DNA of 64,000 nucleotides from Budorcas taxicolor. Taxonomy: Eukaryota > Chordata > Mammalia > Artiodactyla > Bovidae. Where the stretch lies: assembly GCF_023091745.1 (NCBI RefSeq), contig NC_068930.1:13786262-13850261 (forward strand), given 5' to 3'. Shown here one piece after another: positions 1-10,855 of this stretch. Numbering within the stretch: position 1 is the stretch's first letter; every line of letters starts with the position of its first letter. A program made the translations under genes and the position numbers. The notes beneath the pieces were generated by a model. That model was not told the DNA's origin and did no database searches. It saw nothing but the letters and a program-made list of their open reading frames with translations.

Positions 1-1180
1 TGTGTTGCTGTCTTGAGAAGAGACTGAAGATGGGCCAGAGTGAAACTAGGGAGACCAGTGAGTAGGCTCTTCTACTAATCTAGGCAAAGATTTATAATTC
101 GGGAAGAAATATGCTTTGTATTTTCATAAGGGATAATGATGTTGATTGGAGAGGTCAGGAAATTGAAGCAGATCCAGGACTAGAACACTAAACTCTGCTC
201 TCTTCTTTGGGCAATTTTATCAAGATCCAATACTTCAGATATCATCTTTACATTAATAACTTTTCAATTAAATCCACAGGCTGTCTTTTCTCTGAGTTCA
301 ATCTGTATATTCTATTGAGGTGTCTCAGTGATTAATTTTTATCAACTTGATATATTTCAGTGGTTGCCCAGGTAGTTGGTCAAACATTCTGAGTATTTCT
401 GTGAGGGCGATTTGGATGAGATTAACATTTTAAAATTTATTTATAGACTGAATAAAGCAGATTGCCCTCCTTAATATGAGTGGGCCTCACTTCATCAGTT
501 GAAGATCTGAATTAAAAAATTGACTCTCCCTTGGGCAAGAGGGAATTCCTCCTGTCTTTATACCTTTGAACTGACATATCAGGGTTTTTTCCTTCCTTTT
601 GACTTAAACTACAGCATTAGGTCTTCCTGGTCCTCAAGTCTACTGGCCTTGGGTCTAAAACATACTATTGGTTCTCCTGGGTCCCCAGTTTATCCACTCA
701 CCATGAAGATCTTTGAGTATTGAGATTTGAGCTTTGTAATTGCATGATCAGTTCCTTATAATAACCTATATATGCATATATTCTGTTTCTCTGGAAAACT
801 CGAATATAAATTGCATCCTGAGTGTTTGCAAGCCTTTATCATGTATATGTCTAATAGTAAACTTATATTCTTCACTCCTCACTACTCCATCCATCATTTC
901 AGCCCTCTGCCAGTTCCCAAAAAATGGATTCACCATCAATTTGGTTACATAAATCATAAAGGAGTTATCCTTGCCTTTTCCCTCTCCCTCATCTGCTAAG
1001 CCCATCTAAACCATCTTCATATTCAGTTGCTTGATAACCTTAGTAGATCTCTTAAATATGGATACTTACATAAATTTCCATTGTCTCACTGTAATCTCAA
1101 CTACCACCATATTTGCTGGACTACTCTGTTTTATCTACAGTCACTTTAGGCTTCTCCACTGTGTACTGATCTGTGAGATT
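1..1180. other. unique non-coding DNA, no gene seen
   Basis: AT-rich sequence without a recognisable repeat or exon. The open frames here (for example on both strands around 740-1005) are under 80 codons, overlap on opposite strands and carry no motif, so I read them as chance. Confidence 0.5.
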
Positions 1181-1184
1181 TAGT

Positions 1185-1340
1185 CTTTCAAAACACACAT
1201 TTGATTATTCTACTTTGTTTGAAAAATTTCGGGTCTTCTTATTGCTCTGAGAATAAGGAATATAATCCCTCACTCAGCTTCCAAGACTCATAGCCCCCTT
1301 TGCTTGTGACAAGTATATGCTTGTTGTCTCAGACTAATTC
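1185..1340 (+). mobile_element. possible L2 LINE 3' fragment
   Basis: The block around 1190-1310 (fraction of a 'calls for exact fare' type C/T-rich string followed by AGAATAAGGAATATAATCCC and CTCATAGCCCC) follows the order of the L2 3' region in the plus sense. It is heavily diverged, boundaries are guesses, and no TSD was found. Confidence 0.3.
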
Positions 1341-1798
1341 TTCTTAGGACCTCCTTTCAATCTCAAATGTGTCTAGGTTTGGACAATAAATTAAGTGGTT
1401 ACTTTTCCATGACCAAGATTAAAGTGAACCAGTTTATATTCTCAACTGATGAGCACCCAAATCATTCTCAGCTACTTAAAGAAATATTTTCTGAACAAGC
1501 AGAGCCATCTTGATTGAGACAAAATACGGGTGCTAGAAGCTCAGGAGCTATGTTTTCAAAAAAGTTCCCCAGAGAGGAAAGGAGAGGCCATGGGGCCCTT
1601 GACCCAATGAGTAGGTGAAAAAGGAGGTTGGTGACAGAAAGCCATTAATTCATGCACTGTGAGTTTGAATGATGTGTTTTCTTTACACCTTCAAGTAGTT
1701 AAGATCAACTGGAAGTCTAAAGCCCAGTTCAGCCTTCCTGGAACAGTTGTAAACCATGGAAGTTATCCCAAGCCTCAGGATTTCTTTCAGAAATTCAA

Positions 1799-1950
1799 CC
1801 CAGAGGGATAGGGTGAGGAGAGATATGGGAGGAGGTTTCAGGATTGGTTGGGGGGAGCACATGTATACCTGTGGCCAATTTATGTTGATGTATGGCAAAA
1901 CCATAACAATATTGTAAAGTAATTATCTTCCAATTAAAATAAATTAATTA
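1799..1950 (+). mobile_element. L1 (bovine type) 3'-UTR tail, 5'-truncated
   Basis: The bovine L1 3' end is recognisable from the G-rich strand at 1800-1860 through the CACATGTATACCTGTGG box and the ATATTGTAAAGTAATTATC terminal block to an A-rich tail. A short direct repeat AAATTCAA lies at 1791-1798 and again at 1955-1962, consistent with a TSD. No coding sequence is retained. Confidence 0.75.
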
Positions 1951-2180
1951 AAAAAAATTCAATGTCTTCTATTACATGAAACCCAAATGTATTTTCATTT
2001 CATGATAAATTTAAAAAGATGACATGAGTTTCTGTTTTCAGATATGAAAATAGAAAAAAAAAAGAACTCTAGATAAATCAACAGTATTTGTAATGTTATT
2101 GTGTTACTTGAATGTTGGCCTTTTCACATATTTAAATTATTAATTCATCATTTATATTTGAAGATTGCTAAGCTTTCAAC

Positions 2181-2794
2181 AATGGAAACAGTGACAGACT
2201 AATTTCTTGGGCTTCAAAATCACTGCAGATGGTGACTGCAGCCATGAAATTAAAAGACACTTGCTCCTTGGAAGGAAAGCTATGACCAATCTAGATAGCA
2301 TATTAAAAAGCAGAGATATTAGTTTGCCATCAAAGGTCCATCTAGTCAAAGATATGGCTTTTCCAGTGGTCATGTATGGATGTGAGAGTTGGACTATAGA
2401 GAAAACTGAGTGCCAAAGAATTGATGCTTTTGAATTGTGGTGTTGGAGAAGACTCTTGAGAGTCCCTTGAACTGCAAACAGGTCCAACCAGTCCATCCTA
2501 AAGGAAATTGGTCCTGAATAGTCATTGGAAGGACTGATGTTGAAGCTGAAACTCCAAGACTTTGGCCACTTGATGCGAAAAACTAACTCATTAGAAAAGA
2601 CCCTGATGCTGGGAAAAATCGAAGACAGGAGGAGAAGGGGATGATGGAGGATGAGATGGTTGGATGGTATTACCAACTCGATGGACATGAGTTTGAGAAA
2701 GCTCTGGGAGTTAGCGATGGACCCAGAGGCCTGGCGTGCTGCAGTCCATAGGGTTGCAAAGAGTTGGACATGACTGAGCAACTGAACTGAACTG
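2181..2794 (+). mobile_element. BovB (RTE) LINE 3' fragment
   Basis: This is the C-terminal part of the BovB ORF2 plus the short 3' end. A plus-strand frame at 2207-2470 reads the conserved block ITADGDCSHEIKR, then MYGCESWTIEK and WCWRRLLRVP before a stop (CCT TGA) where the family normally continues with W. Further stops follow, so the copy is dead. The element ends in the ACTGAACTGAACTGAA tail near 2794. A diverged direct repeat AAGCTTTCAACA (2169-2180) / AAACTTTCAGGA (2795-2806) may be the TSD. An antisense open frame covers 2176-2781; it is a shadow of the same sequence. Confidence 0.9.
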
Positions 2795-3050
2795 AAACTT
2801 TCAGGAAAATGGTAAAGCTTACATGGAGATAGTGCTATATGGAAATTCCCTTACCTACAATAAGGAGGTAATATATCTTTTATCTCCTAACATAATTGTG
2901 AGGAGTAAAAGAGAGAACTTGTGAAAATGTATAAGGTATTCTGTTTCAGTCGATGGACCCAATATATTCCAAGACTATAGGTTGTCTTTTTTTGAGACAA
3001 ACTTTGTCTATTTACTGAGTCCCTAAAATATAACAACTATTCCTACACTT

Positions 3051-3269
3051 GGGCTTTTTAGGTGGCTCAGTGTTAAAGAATGTCAGCCAATGCAAAAGAC
3101 ACAGAAGACACGAGTTCAATCTCTGGACTGGGAAAATCCCCTGGAGAAAGGAATGGCAACCCACTCTGGTGTTCTTGCCTGGGAAATCCCACGGACAAAG
3201 GAGGCTGGTGGGCTTAAGTCCACAGGGTTCTGAAGAGTCGGACAAAACTGAGTGCACACAGCACATACA
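3051..3269 (+). mobile_element. Bov-tA SINE
   Basis: tRNA-derived head (GGGCTTTTTAGGTGGCTCAG, with weak A-box-like sequence) followed by the BovB-related tail with ATCCCCTGGAGAA, CTTGCCTGGGAAATCCC and GAGTCGGACAAAACTGAG. The direct repeat TACACTT at 3044-3050 and 3270-3276 marks the insertion. It is noticeably diverged, so older than most of the Bov-tA copies here. Confidence 0.85.
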
Positions 3270-3279
3270 TACACTTAGT

Positions 3280-5858
3280 CTTATCTTCATAATTATATGT
3301 TTCATGTTTTATGAAAAATCTACCCACCTAATTATCAACCAAGACCTCAAATGGTCGATATTTAAGAAATAAGGAATGCACATAATATCTAGAGTTCTGA
3401 AGTGACAAGCCTTTGCTGCTGCACACAATCTTCTAAGTCATGTACTCCTCATTCTGAAATGACAACCCTGAACTGTAAATAAGGCATAAATCTCTGAAGA
3501 GCTTATAAGATAGTTACGGAGTGAAAACATATACATATAACCGTAAGTAAACATGCAAAATAAATGGACACAACATTGCTTTCTCTATTATTTTCAAATC
3601 AATCATGTATGTACATTATTCAATTTGCCTCTGACATAGACTTTCAACTGGCTCTTCTTATTTCCCCATGTTCCTTAGCCTAAGTGATTTTTATTTGCCT
3701 CACATTTAGATTTTGTTAATTGCTATACATATTCTGGAAATGATTTCCTGATATTTTTGTCCATAAGTCTGAATTATTTGGTGAACGTCCAATTCTTGAT
3801 GCTCTGCATATGTTAGGTGTTTATATCAACTTGTTGATATCAGCATGTTTATATCAACTTAAGATCCCTAAAAATTGACTTGGACCATCATGGAGTTCTG
3901 AAATGCGCTTTGAGACAAAGGTATGTCTGTCTAGTTTGTTACTCTGAAGAAAGATCCCCAGAGGGGTCTGGCCTGACCCCTGAATGTTTTCCTTCCTTGC
4001 TGGAGGAGGACATGCTTGGTCCACTTCTGTGCCTGCCCCCGCTGCTCACTATCTAATTGTTTATTATGATTCCCAGGCAGACCTCTATGGTAAATAATGA
4101 AGATTTGCTTTACATGTAGATATTTATATTTTAGAAATGGAGCCCAGGTTTCCCAGCTCACACCATCCTGGAGGGGATATGACCAAATGGGTGAGGGCAA
4201 CAATAAGGACAACCACGAGAGCCTCCCACAAGCAGCAGGACTGCATTTCTGATCCCGAACGTAAGCACTTCCCTGCTTCTGGCAGAGGCCTAGCCAACAT
4301 CAACATCCTTAACCACTGTGACCTAAGTCCTTTTTTCTTTCACAAGTTAGTTCTACTCTTTCTTCTGCCATTTCTAGTGGCCACTTTTTCCTCAACAGTC
4401 TCCATTTTTCACTCTCCAACTTTCTGCCCTATTGGTTCACGGTTTGTCTTGAAAATATGGTTGAATCTAAGGTTTGTCATAATTTCATGGTAACATTCTC
4501 TTCCTCATGATTTTTTTTCTTTCTTCATGTCTTTGGTCATCCATGTTGCCACCACCATTGTGGTAAGGGAAAGTGCTAACCACAATTACAACCATACTTC
4601 TAGGCAAAAAAATTAGGAACCTCGCCTTGGTTTCTTTACAACAGATTTATTTGATTATTTTTTCAGTTGACACTACCACTTTCCACCAGAACCTGGCAGA
4701 ATCTGTTAGAAAGATAGGGCAGAAGAAAATATGAGCATCAGTGAAGAACTGACATTCAGATCTACTCATCCGCACCTACATTAAGCATCCTGATTCCAGC
4801 TGGAGTGTCTCTTCTCTTTCTTTGCTCAAGTATGCTGCTTCCACATCCAGTCTAGCTTTAGCGGAAGTCACTGGCGTGTCACCTGAGAGATACTGTTCTA
4901 GGGAACTGCTGATGATGTCAATGTATCCAGTCACTTTAAGTAATTTAGAGTATTGGGTCTAGACCCACGGGTCATAATGCATGGCACTGATGCTATGTAA
5001 GCTCTCCAGAGGTTCCATCAAATGTCTATTGATTTGTCAAGGTTTTCTTCATTATAACTATATATTTATCTGCATTAGTTGGTATAAAGGCTAAACTTTG
5101 ATGATAAAGAGAAGCAAAACTACTCAAAGATAAAAATTAGTATCTTTCACAGAGAAAGGCAGGAAGTCTGGGTGAGTGCTGGGTAACTCTGCTACATGAG
5201 GTTGAAGAATGCCAGCCTCCTCTAGGGTAGTAAATCTAGCTGCTCAGCTGTTGCTTAATTCAATGCCCTTAACTGTGTGGTCAAACCTGGCTCACAAGTT
5301 CCATGACCTAGTTATTAATCCAATCCATAGGAAGGAAGGAAGGAGGAAAGTGAAGTAGTAGAGGCCAGGGAAGGAAAGAAGGCATTTTCCTTACGATAGT
5401 TTGCTGTCATCCCTTTGGCAAGAAATGTACATGTCTACACAAGGTCCAAGTAAGTCTGAGAAATGTCAGTTTTACATGGGTGGCCATTTGCTACCCAAAA
5501 CCCAAGATGCAGGGTGGATCATATCAGTGAAGAAAGAATGGCAAAAGAGTGACTGAATCACGGTTAGCAGCCTTCTTCACAATACTGTATGGAGATGCCT
5601 CTTGGGTGAACTACTAAGCTAAACAGCTCCTGCGATGTAAGATGCAGGGGGCACAACTGCCTTGAGTTATAGGTGATGCCTCAGGCCGCTATTAGAACTT
5701 GGCTGGCAGAATCCCTGAGTATGTCAGGCTGTAACTGAACACAAGTTTAGTCACTTACCACTCAACAGCCAATAGATAGAGGGGTAAAGCATCAGTAGGG
5801 GAGAAAAGTACTTTATTCAGAAAAACCTGGCAATCTGGGGAGATGGTAGACTTATGTA
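3280..5858. other. unique non-coding DNA, no gene seen
   Basis: About 2.6 kb with no recognised interspersed repeat. It holds a repeated phrase ATATCAACTT (near 3822 and 3852), a GGAAGGAAGGAAGGAGG purine tract at 5331-5348, and small open frames (118 codons at 4137-4493) that show no motif. I see no splice-bounded coding pattern. Confidence 0.45.
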
Positions 5859-5872
5859 CAGAGACAAATTCT

Positions 5873-6756
5873 ATTTATTTTTATTTTTTTTAATTTTTTC
5901 TTATTGTTTTACTTTATTTTACTTCACAATACTGTATTGGTTTTGCCATACATTGTCATGAATCCACCACGGGTGTACATGAGTTCCGAAACATGCACCC
6001 CCCTCCCACCTCCCTCCCCATAACATCTCTCTGGGTCATCCCCATGCACCAGCCCCAAGCATGCTGTATCCTGAGTCAGACATAGACTGGCGATTCGATT
6101 CTTACATGATAGTATACATGTTACAATGCCATTCTCCCAAATCTTCCCACCCTCTCCCTCTCCCTCTGAGTCCAAAAGTCCGTTATACACATCTGTGTCT
6201 TTTTTGCTGTCTTGCATACAGGGTCGTCATTGCCATCTTTCTAAATTCCATATATATGTGTTAGTATACTGTATTGGTGTTTTTCTTTCTGGCTTACTTC
6301 ACTCTGTATAATCGGCTCCAGTTTCATCCATCTCATCAGAACTGATTCAAATGAATTCTTTTTAATGGCTGAGTAATACTCCATTGTGTATATGTACCAC
6401 AGCTTTCTTATCCATTCATCTGCTGTTGGACATCTAGGTTGTTTCCATGTCCTGGCTATTATAAACAGTGCTGCGATGAACATTGGGGTACATGTGTCTC
6501 TTTCAATTCTGGTTTCCTCGGTGTGTATGCCCAGCAGTGGGATTGCTGGGTCATAAGGTAGTTCTATTTGCAATTTTTTAAGGAATCACCACACTGTTCT
6601 CCATAGTGGCTGTACTAGTTTGCATTCCCACCAACGGTGTAGGAGGGTTCCCTTTTCTCCACACCCTCTCCAGCATTTATTGCTTGCAGATTTTTGGATG
6701 GCAGACATTCTGACTGGTGTGAAGTGGTACCTCATAGTGGTTTTGATTTGCATTTC
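5873..6756 (-). mobile_element. L1 (bovine type), 5'-truncated, with exact TSD
   Basis: Minus-strand L1 of 884 bp: A-tail (read as T-rich 5873-5915), 3' UTR (about 5916-6240), then the ORF2 C-terminus (6241-6756). The direct repeat CAGAGACAAATTCT is perfect at 5859-5872 and 6757-6770, so both ends are fixed to the base. It is an ordinary target-primed insertion truncated at its 5' end. Confidence 0.95.
6241..6756 (-). pseudogene. L1 ORF2 C-terminal remnant
   Basis: Reading leftward from 6756, the translation contains the cysteine-rich knuckle CWRGCGEK...LHRWWEC (about 6690-6625) and, from 6573, the family C-terminus with LPYDPAIPLLGI, ARTWKQPRCP, IYTMEYYSAIKK and the terminal THIYGI followed by TAG at 6241-6243. 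A TGA lies in frame at 6588-6586 (between the cysteine knuckle and the C-terminus), at a position where the family has a sense codon. With its 5' part missing the fragment cannot make enzyme. Confidence 0.9.
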
Positions 6757-6852
6757 CAGAGACAAATTCTGAAGATTCTGCTCAGTCTTGACAATTTTTA
6801 AAGGTGAAAAGGAGAAACAATCTCAGTCAATCATCAAGGCAGGCGTTCAGAA

Positions 6853-6938
6853 AATTCCATCTACTGAGGAGCCTGGTAGGCTACAGTCCATGGGGTCCCA
6901 ATGTCAGACCCGACCGAGTGACTTCACTTTCACTTTTC
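6853..6938 (+). mobile_element. partial Bov-tA / Bov-A SINE tail
   Basis: Only the distal part is present: GAGGAGCCTGGTAGGCTACA, then CCATGGGGTC, GTCAGACCCGACCGAGTGAC and the CACTTTCACTTTTC end. The head is absent and no clear TSD was found. Confidence 0.75.
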
Positions 6939-6942
6939 AGAT

Positions 6943-7690
6943 TCTTTGTCATGTTTCTACTGCATGCAGATCTGATGACTTCTCCCCATCTTCCTTGGGA
7001 TGTTGTCTTGCTCACATGGTCTATCTGCAATTGGATCTTCTTTTGCCTGTGTGGTCCACCTGTAAATTTACTAAGGGGAAACTACAGGTAGAGGGTCAGT
7101 CATTCTTTGCTTAATTCTTCGATCTTACTCCTTCTAATCCAGGAAAGGAATCAGCAGGGAAGGTAACGTGTGTATATTTAGTAAAGCAGGAATCAGGAGC
7201 AAAGTTAAATGTTACCTAATGATCTCATATTTATGATTAAGGTCTAAAAAAAAAAAACAAAACAAAACAGGAATGATCAAACAGAAAAGAGGCAAAGGAG
7301 CTGCTTACAGAGCCAAAGTGACCTACTGGATCAGCGGATCAGCTAGATGGTGTGGAGGGAGAAACAAGTAACCAGAGGGATAATGGTAGATGCTTCATAG
7401 ATGTGGTTAGGCTCTCTCAAGGTTGTCTGAGTCTTCTCATTTCCTTTCCACTTGTTGTGAGAAGTTCTAGAATTCCAAACAGTGCTGAGGACACAAAAAC
7501 ATTGTCAATGACTAGTGTTAAAAGTGAGGCAGGGGCAAACCCTATGGCTACAATAATGAACAGGATAGACAAAACGACTCCCCACAAGCCACAGACAGGA
7601 AGAAAAGAAAATAATTACAAGCCATTAAATGATTGCAAAATGTGTGAAGGGCTGTGAAGATGTCCAGGCTGCTAATAATGCGTGTGTCAC
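6943..7690. other. unique non-coding DNA, no gene seen
   Basis: No recognised repeat apart from an A-run with AAAACAAAACAAAACA at 7246-7269. The open frames at 6788-7114 and 7352-7657 begin in or next to SINE sequence or show no motif. Confidence 0.4.
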
Positions 7691-7840
7691 AAGTAATCTA
7701 ATCTAGCCTGGGGTCGTGAAAGGCCTTTCCAAGGAAGTGATGTTTCAGTTTAGTCTGCAGGATGGGTAAGAATTAGTGGGGCTAACAAGAAAAAGGTTAA
7801 GGGGTGAAACAGCATATGCGAACTCAAGAGGGTAAGCTGG
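7690..7840 (-). mobile_element. possible L2 LINE 3' fragment
   Basis: The order GGCCTTTCCAAGGAAGTGATG, TTTAGTCTGCAGGATGG, TAAGAATTAG and AACAGCATATGCGAA resembles the reverse complement of the L2 3' region (aggregation of 'GAGGAGGTGACATTTGAGCTGAG'-type sequence). Highly diverged. Confidence 0.3.
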
Positions 7841-7854
7841 GAAACAGATTTTTT

Positions 7855-7965
7855 TTAAAAAATCTCAGGTTTCTCATCTATTAAATGGGGATAAACATGC
7901 CTCCTTCTAAAGACTCTTATTAGGCTTGAGTTAAATAATTCAGATAAAGATTTAATAACAAGCCT
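7855..7965 (+). mobile_element. MIR SINE fragment
   Basis: Contains the MIR core order TTTCTCATCTATTAAATGGGG, ATAAACATGCCTCC, then TTAGGCTTGAGTTAAATAATTC, matching the plus sense of MIR. Ends not defined. Confidence 0.45.
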
Positions 7966-8109
7966 GGAAAGAGAGAAAGGAAAATAATTGGTAGCTTTTA
8001 TTGTTATATTAGCATTAACATTAATTCTACTCACCTAAGAAGTGGAAGATATGTTTATGCAAATACAATCTCTCATCTGACACTGGAAACATCTTGATAT
8101 GTTTTAATG

Positions 8110-8110
<1 letters not shown>

Positions 8111-8151
<41 letters not shown>

Positions 8152-8160
8152 GTATATATA
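8111..8160. repeat. (TA)n microsatellite with TG interruptions
   Basis: Uninterrupted TA dinucleotides from 8111 to 8140, then two TGTATATATA units to 8160. Directly followed by the Bov-tA at 8182. Confidence 0.95.
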
Positions 8161-8181
8161 CACATACATACAAATGTCTAA

Positions 8182-8394
8182 AATTCCCTAGTGGTTCTGA
8201 TGGTAAAGCATCTGCCTGCAATGCAGGAGACCTGGGTTTGATCCCTGGGTTGGGAAGATACCCTGGAGAAGGGAATGGCAACCCACTCCAGTATTCTTGC
8301 CTAGAGAATTCCATGGAAAGAGGAGCCTGGTGGGCTGTAGCCCATGGGGTCGCAAATAGTCAGACATGACTGAGTGACTAACACTTTCACTTTC
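8182..8394 (+). mobile_element. Bov-tA SINE
   Basis: Full-length-looking element: AATTCCCTAGTGG head, GATCCCTGGGTTGGGAAGAT, ACTCCAGTATTCTTGCC, GAGGAGCCTGGTGGGCTG, CATGACTGAGTGACTAAC and a CACTTTCACTTTC end. A (TA)n run precedes it and a (TG)n run follows; TSDs cannot be separated from these simple repeats. Confidence 0.9.

Positions 8395-8403
<9 letters not shown>

Positions 8404-8438
<35 letters not shown>
8404..8438. repeat. (TG)n microsatellite
   Basis: About 17 TG units directly at the 3' end of the Bov-tA, so it probably grew from the SINE tail. Likely length-polymorphic. Confidence 0.95.
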
Positions 8439-8439
<1 letters not shown>

Positions 8440-8440
<1 letters not shown>

Positions 8441-9195
8441 CCATGACATATCACTTAGCAAACAGAAATAAGAAATCAGAGAACAAGATTGAGCAAATAA
8501 AAATTTTAGAGATAGTTATATCAGCTGTAAGTAATAGCATATCCAATTAATAATGTTAATGATGGCTAAAGTAATAAAGGTATTTATTTGTCTCCCCATC
8601 CAGAAAGACCAAAGATAGGTGGTTCTCTGGTTAGGGTAGCAGCTCCAGGGTGTCATTAAAGTCTTTTCAAAACTCTGTTCCAGCTTTCTCAGCATTGTCT
8701 CTTGTTTCCAAAATGGCTGCCACAGTCTTGACAGCTCAACCGTCTCCAAACACATTCAAGACAAAAGTGAAAGCCACAAAACAAAAGGAGTCTATCATTT
8801 CATCATTTCAAAATCTTTCCCTGGAGCCTCCTAACAAGTTTTTCCTTTGTGTAACTGTCCACTTCTAGCTGCAAGTGACACTTGGATAAGTCACCAAGGT
8901 CTTTGTGATATAGTTAAGCTGTTATTAGTGACTGAGGTTGGGTAGATTACTGCGTCAGAAAAAAAAAAAAAAAGGAAAGAGTCAGACAGGAAGTGATTGT
9001 GACTATTGAATATGCAATTAACAATATCTCTCTGTTGGTTTGGAGATGATTTGAGAAGGCAATGCTTGGTTGATTTTATAGGATAACACAAGAAGAACAA
9101 TTGTTAAAAAAAGTGCGTATGCAAATAGTCAGGATAGCTTATAACTTTACACATGTGGGGAAGGATGTAGGGAAGTACGAAGCAGACTGTAATTC
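8440..9195. other. unique non-coding DNA, no gene seen
   Basis: No recognised interspersed repeat. A 15-base A-run lies at 8959-8973. Short overlapping frames on both strands at 8516-8868 carry no motif. Confidence 0.4.
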
Positions 9196-9199
9196 AAGT

Positions 9200-9390
9200 C
9201 AACATTTTTAAGTGCTAGGATCTTTTCACGTATCATCTCATTTAATTCTCACAGTATCCTGGAGAGGGAGGCATTATGCGTTACCAGAAATAAGTTAACA
9301 GCTCAGAGAGTTAAATTCCTGGGTTCAAGGTCACATATTGATTGGGTAAAAGGCAGAACTGAGATCCCAACTCAAGTAAGTCTAACAATA
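9200..9390 (-). mobile_element. MIR SINE
   Basis: The reverse-sense MIR order is clear: CATCTCATTTAATTCTCACA, GGAGAGGGAGGCATTATGCG, GCTCAGAGAGTTAAATTCC, AAGGTCACATATTGATTGGG, GGCAGAACTGAGATCCCAAC. Ends approximate. Confidence 0.65.
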
Positions 9391-9494
9391 ATTTCAGGAT
9401 ATTATTATCTTAAAGATGGAAGAGGCTGTATTAAAAACGTGTAAATGTGGTTCAAAGAGAATTAGACCTGTATGAGCTTGAGGCACAGAAACTA

Positions 9495-9725
9495 TTAGTA
9501 ATATGAGCTAGAATCTTTTAAATACCAACTTACGGGTCAAGCACCATTCTAAGCTCTTTGAATATAGATAAATATCTTATTAATATATGCTACTATCTAT
9601 CATCCTTTATAGGCCAAGGCTCAGATGATTAAACACCATGCACAAGCCCACTTAGCTGGCACATTGACTGCTGAAGGTTTACCTTGACGCTATCTGACTC
9701 TAGAGCCCATCCCATTAACCACTTT
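9495..9725 (-). mobile_element. MIR-family SINE
   Basis: Second reverse-sense MIR: CCAACTTACGGGTCAAGCACCATTCTAAGC, then GGCCAAGGCTCAGATGATTAA, CACAAGCCCACTTAGCTGGC and CTGACTCTAGAGCCCATCCC, ending in AACCACTTTGC. Together with the copy at 9200-9390 it gives two old SINEs in tandem in the same orientation. Confidence 0.6.
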
Positions 9726-9729
9726 GCAA

Positions 9730-10550
9730 ATCTGCCTCCAAGAGTTCCCAGTCATTGCTATGAGCTCTGGAATGTTCTCTTTAATCATCGGTGTTCCTAG
9801 GAACTCCTTTAGAGTGTACCCCAGGCGAGTTTACTGTGGTTGCACAGCACCTACTGTGAGCAGGACCGCATACCCCTGTCAGGACAGAATGCGTATTAGA
9901 CAATGAGAATTCATGTTAGGATTAGGTACAGAGGACAAAAGCTCTGGATGAAAGGAAACAAAGGAAGCCCTAATAATGTAGTAGTTAATTAGAACAAACA
10001 AAAAAGCCACCAGGGAATTTTTCCAAATTAGTTATTACATAGAGTTATTACAATGAGAAATATAATTACTCATATTTTTAAACAATCATCATACATAACC
10101 AACCATTTTAAGAGAGCAGAATGACACATTCTTTTCGTTTTGAGATATTGAAGGTTCCCCTTTGAGTTGAGTTTCAAGAGTTTCTAAATATAACTGTATC
10201 CTCAGATTACTGTTTGGGGGTCTTATCTAGTTTTATTAGAATAAGATTAAGCTATTGTAACAAAGGATGCAACATGATTCAGAAACTTAAAAAAAGACAG
10301 CTTAGCTAAACTGCTGGAAGAAGAGGCAAGTAATTTCCCTTTCACTGGGAGGTAGCTTAAGTCAGTTCAATTGATACAACTCAACGATAGCAACAAACCA
10401 CAATGATGGGTTGTTATGTCTGTATTTGTAACCCCAAAGTTATCCAATGGCCAAATCAAGGTTTAGATGATGGTGAGAGTTAACAGATTTGTTTATCCCT
10501 ATGATCTCTAATACTAATTCAAATTTTCTATTTAATTTTCTTAAAAGGCA
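9730..10550. other. unique non-coding DNA, no gene seen
   Basis: AT-rich, no repeat recognised and no open frame with a motif. Confidence 0.4.
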
Positions 10551-10562
10551 ATAGTGGACCGA

Positions 10563-10844
10563 AATAGATGACAGATAAAGAAAACAAACTTATGGTTACC
10601 AAAGGGGAAAGGCAGGGAGGCATAAATCAGGAGTGTGTGATTAACATATATACACTCCCATACATAAACTAGATAAACAACAAGGGCTTATCGTATAGAA
10701 CAAAGAACTATACTAGATATTTTGTAACAACATATAAGGGAAAATAATCTGAAAAAAATATAGAGAGAGTCACTTTGCCATATACCTGAAATTAACACGG
10801 CATTTTAAATCAACTATATTTCAATAAAAAGCTAAAAAAAAATT
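10563..10844 (+). mobile_element. old cetartiodactyl L1 3' end
   Basis: Follows the older L1 3'-end order: AAACTTATGGTTACCAAAGG, GGCATAAATCAGGAGTGTG, AACAACAAGGGCTTATCGTA, ATATTTTGTAACAACATA, CACTTTGCCATATACCTGAA, then CAACTATATTTCAATAAAAA and an A-tail. The direct repeat TAGTGGACCGA (10552-10562) / TAGTGGACAGA (10845-10855), one mismatch, is a good TSD. No coding sequence. A related copy lies at 58620-58992. Confidence 0.8.
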
Positions 10845-10855
10845 TAGTGGACAGA

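Noticed and set aside
2176..2781. 201-codon open frame on the minus strand
   Set aside because: It is the antisense of BovB ORF2 sequence; the same phrase recurs antisense to other BovB copies.
4137..4493. 118-codon frame with hydrophobic stretch
   Set aside because: An antisense frame overlaps it, there is no homology and the hydrophobic run comes from T-rich sequence.
8094..8454. Frames containing repeated Ile-Tyr and Thr-His
   Set aside because: These are translations of TA and TG microsatellites joined to a SINE.
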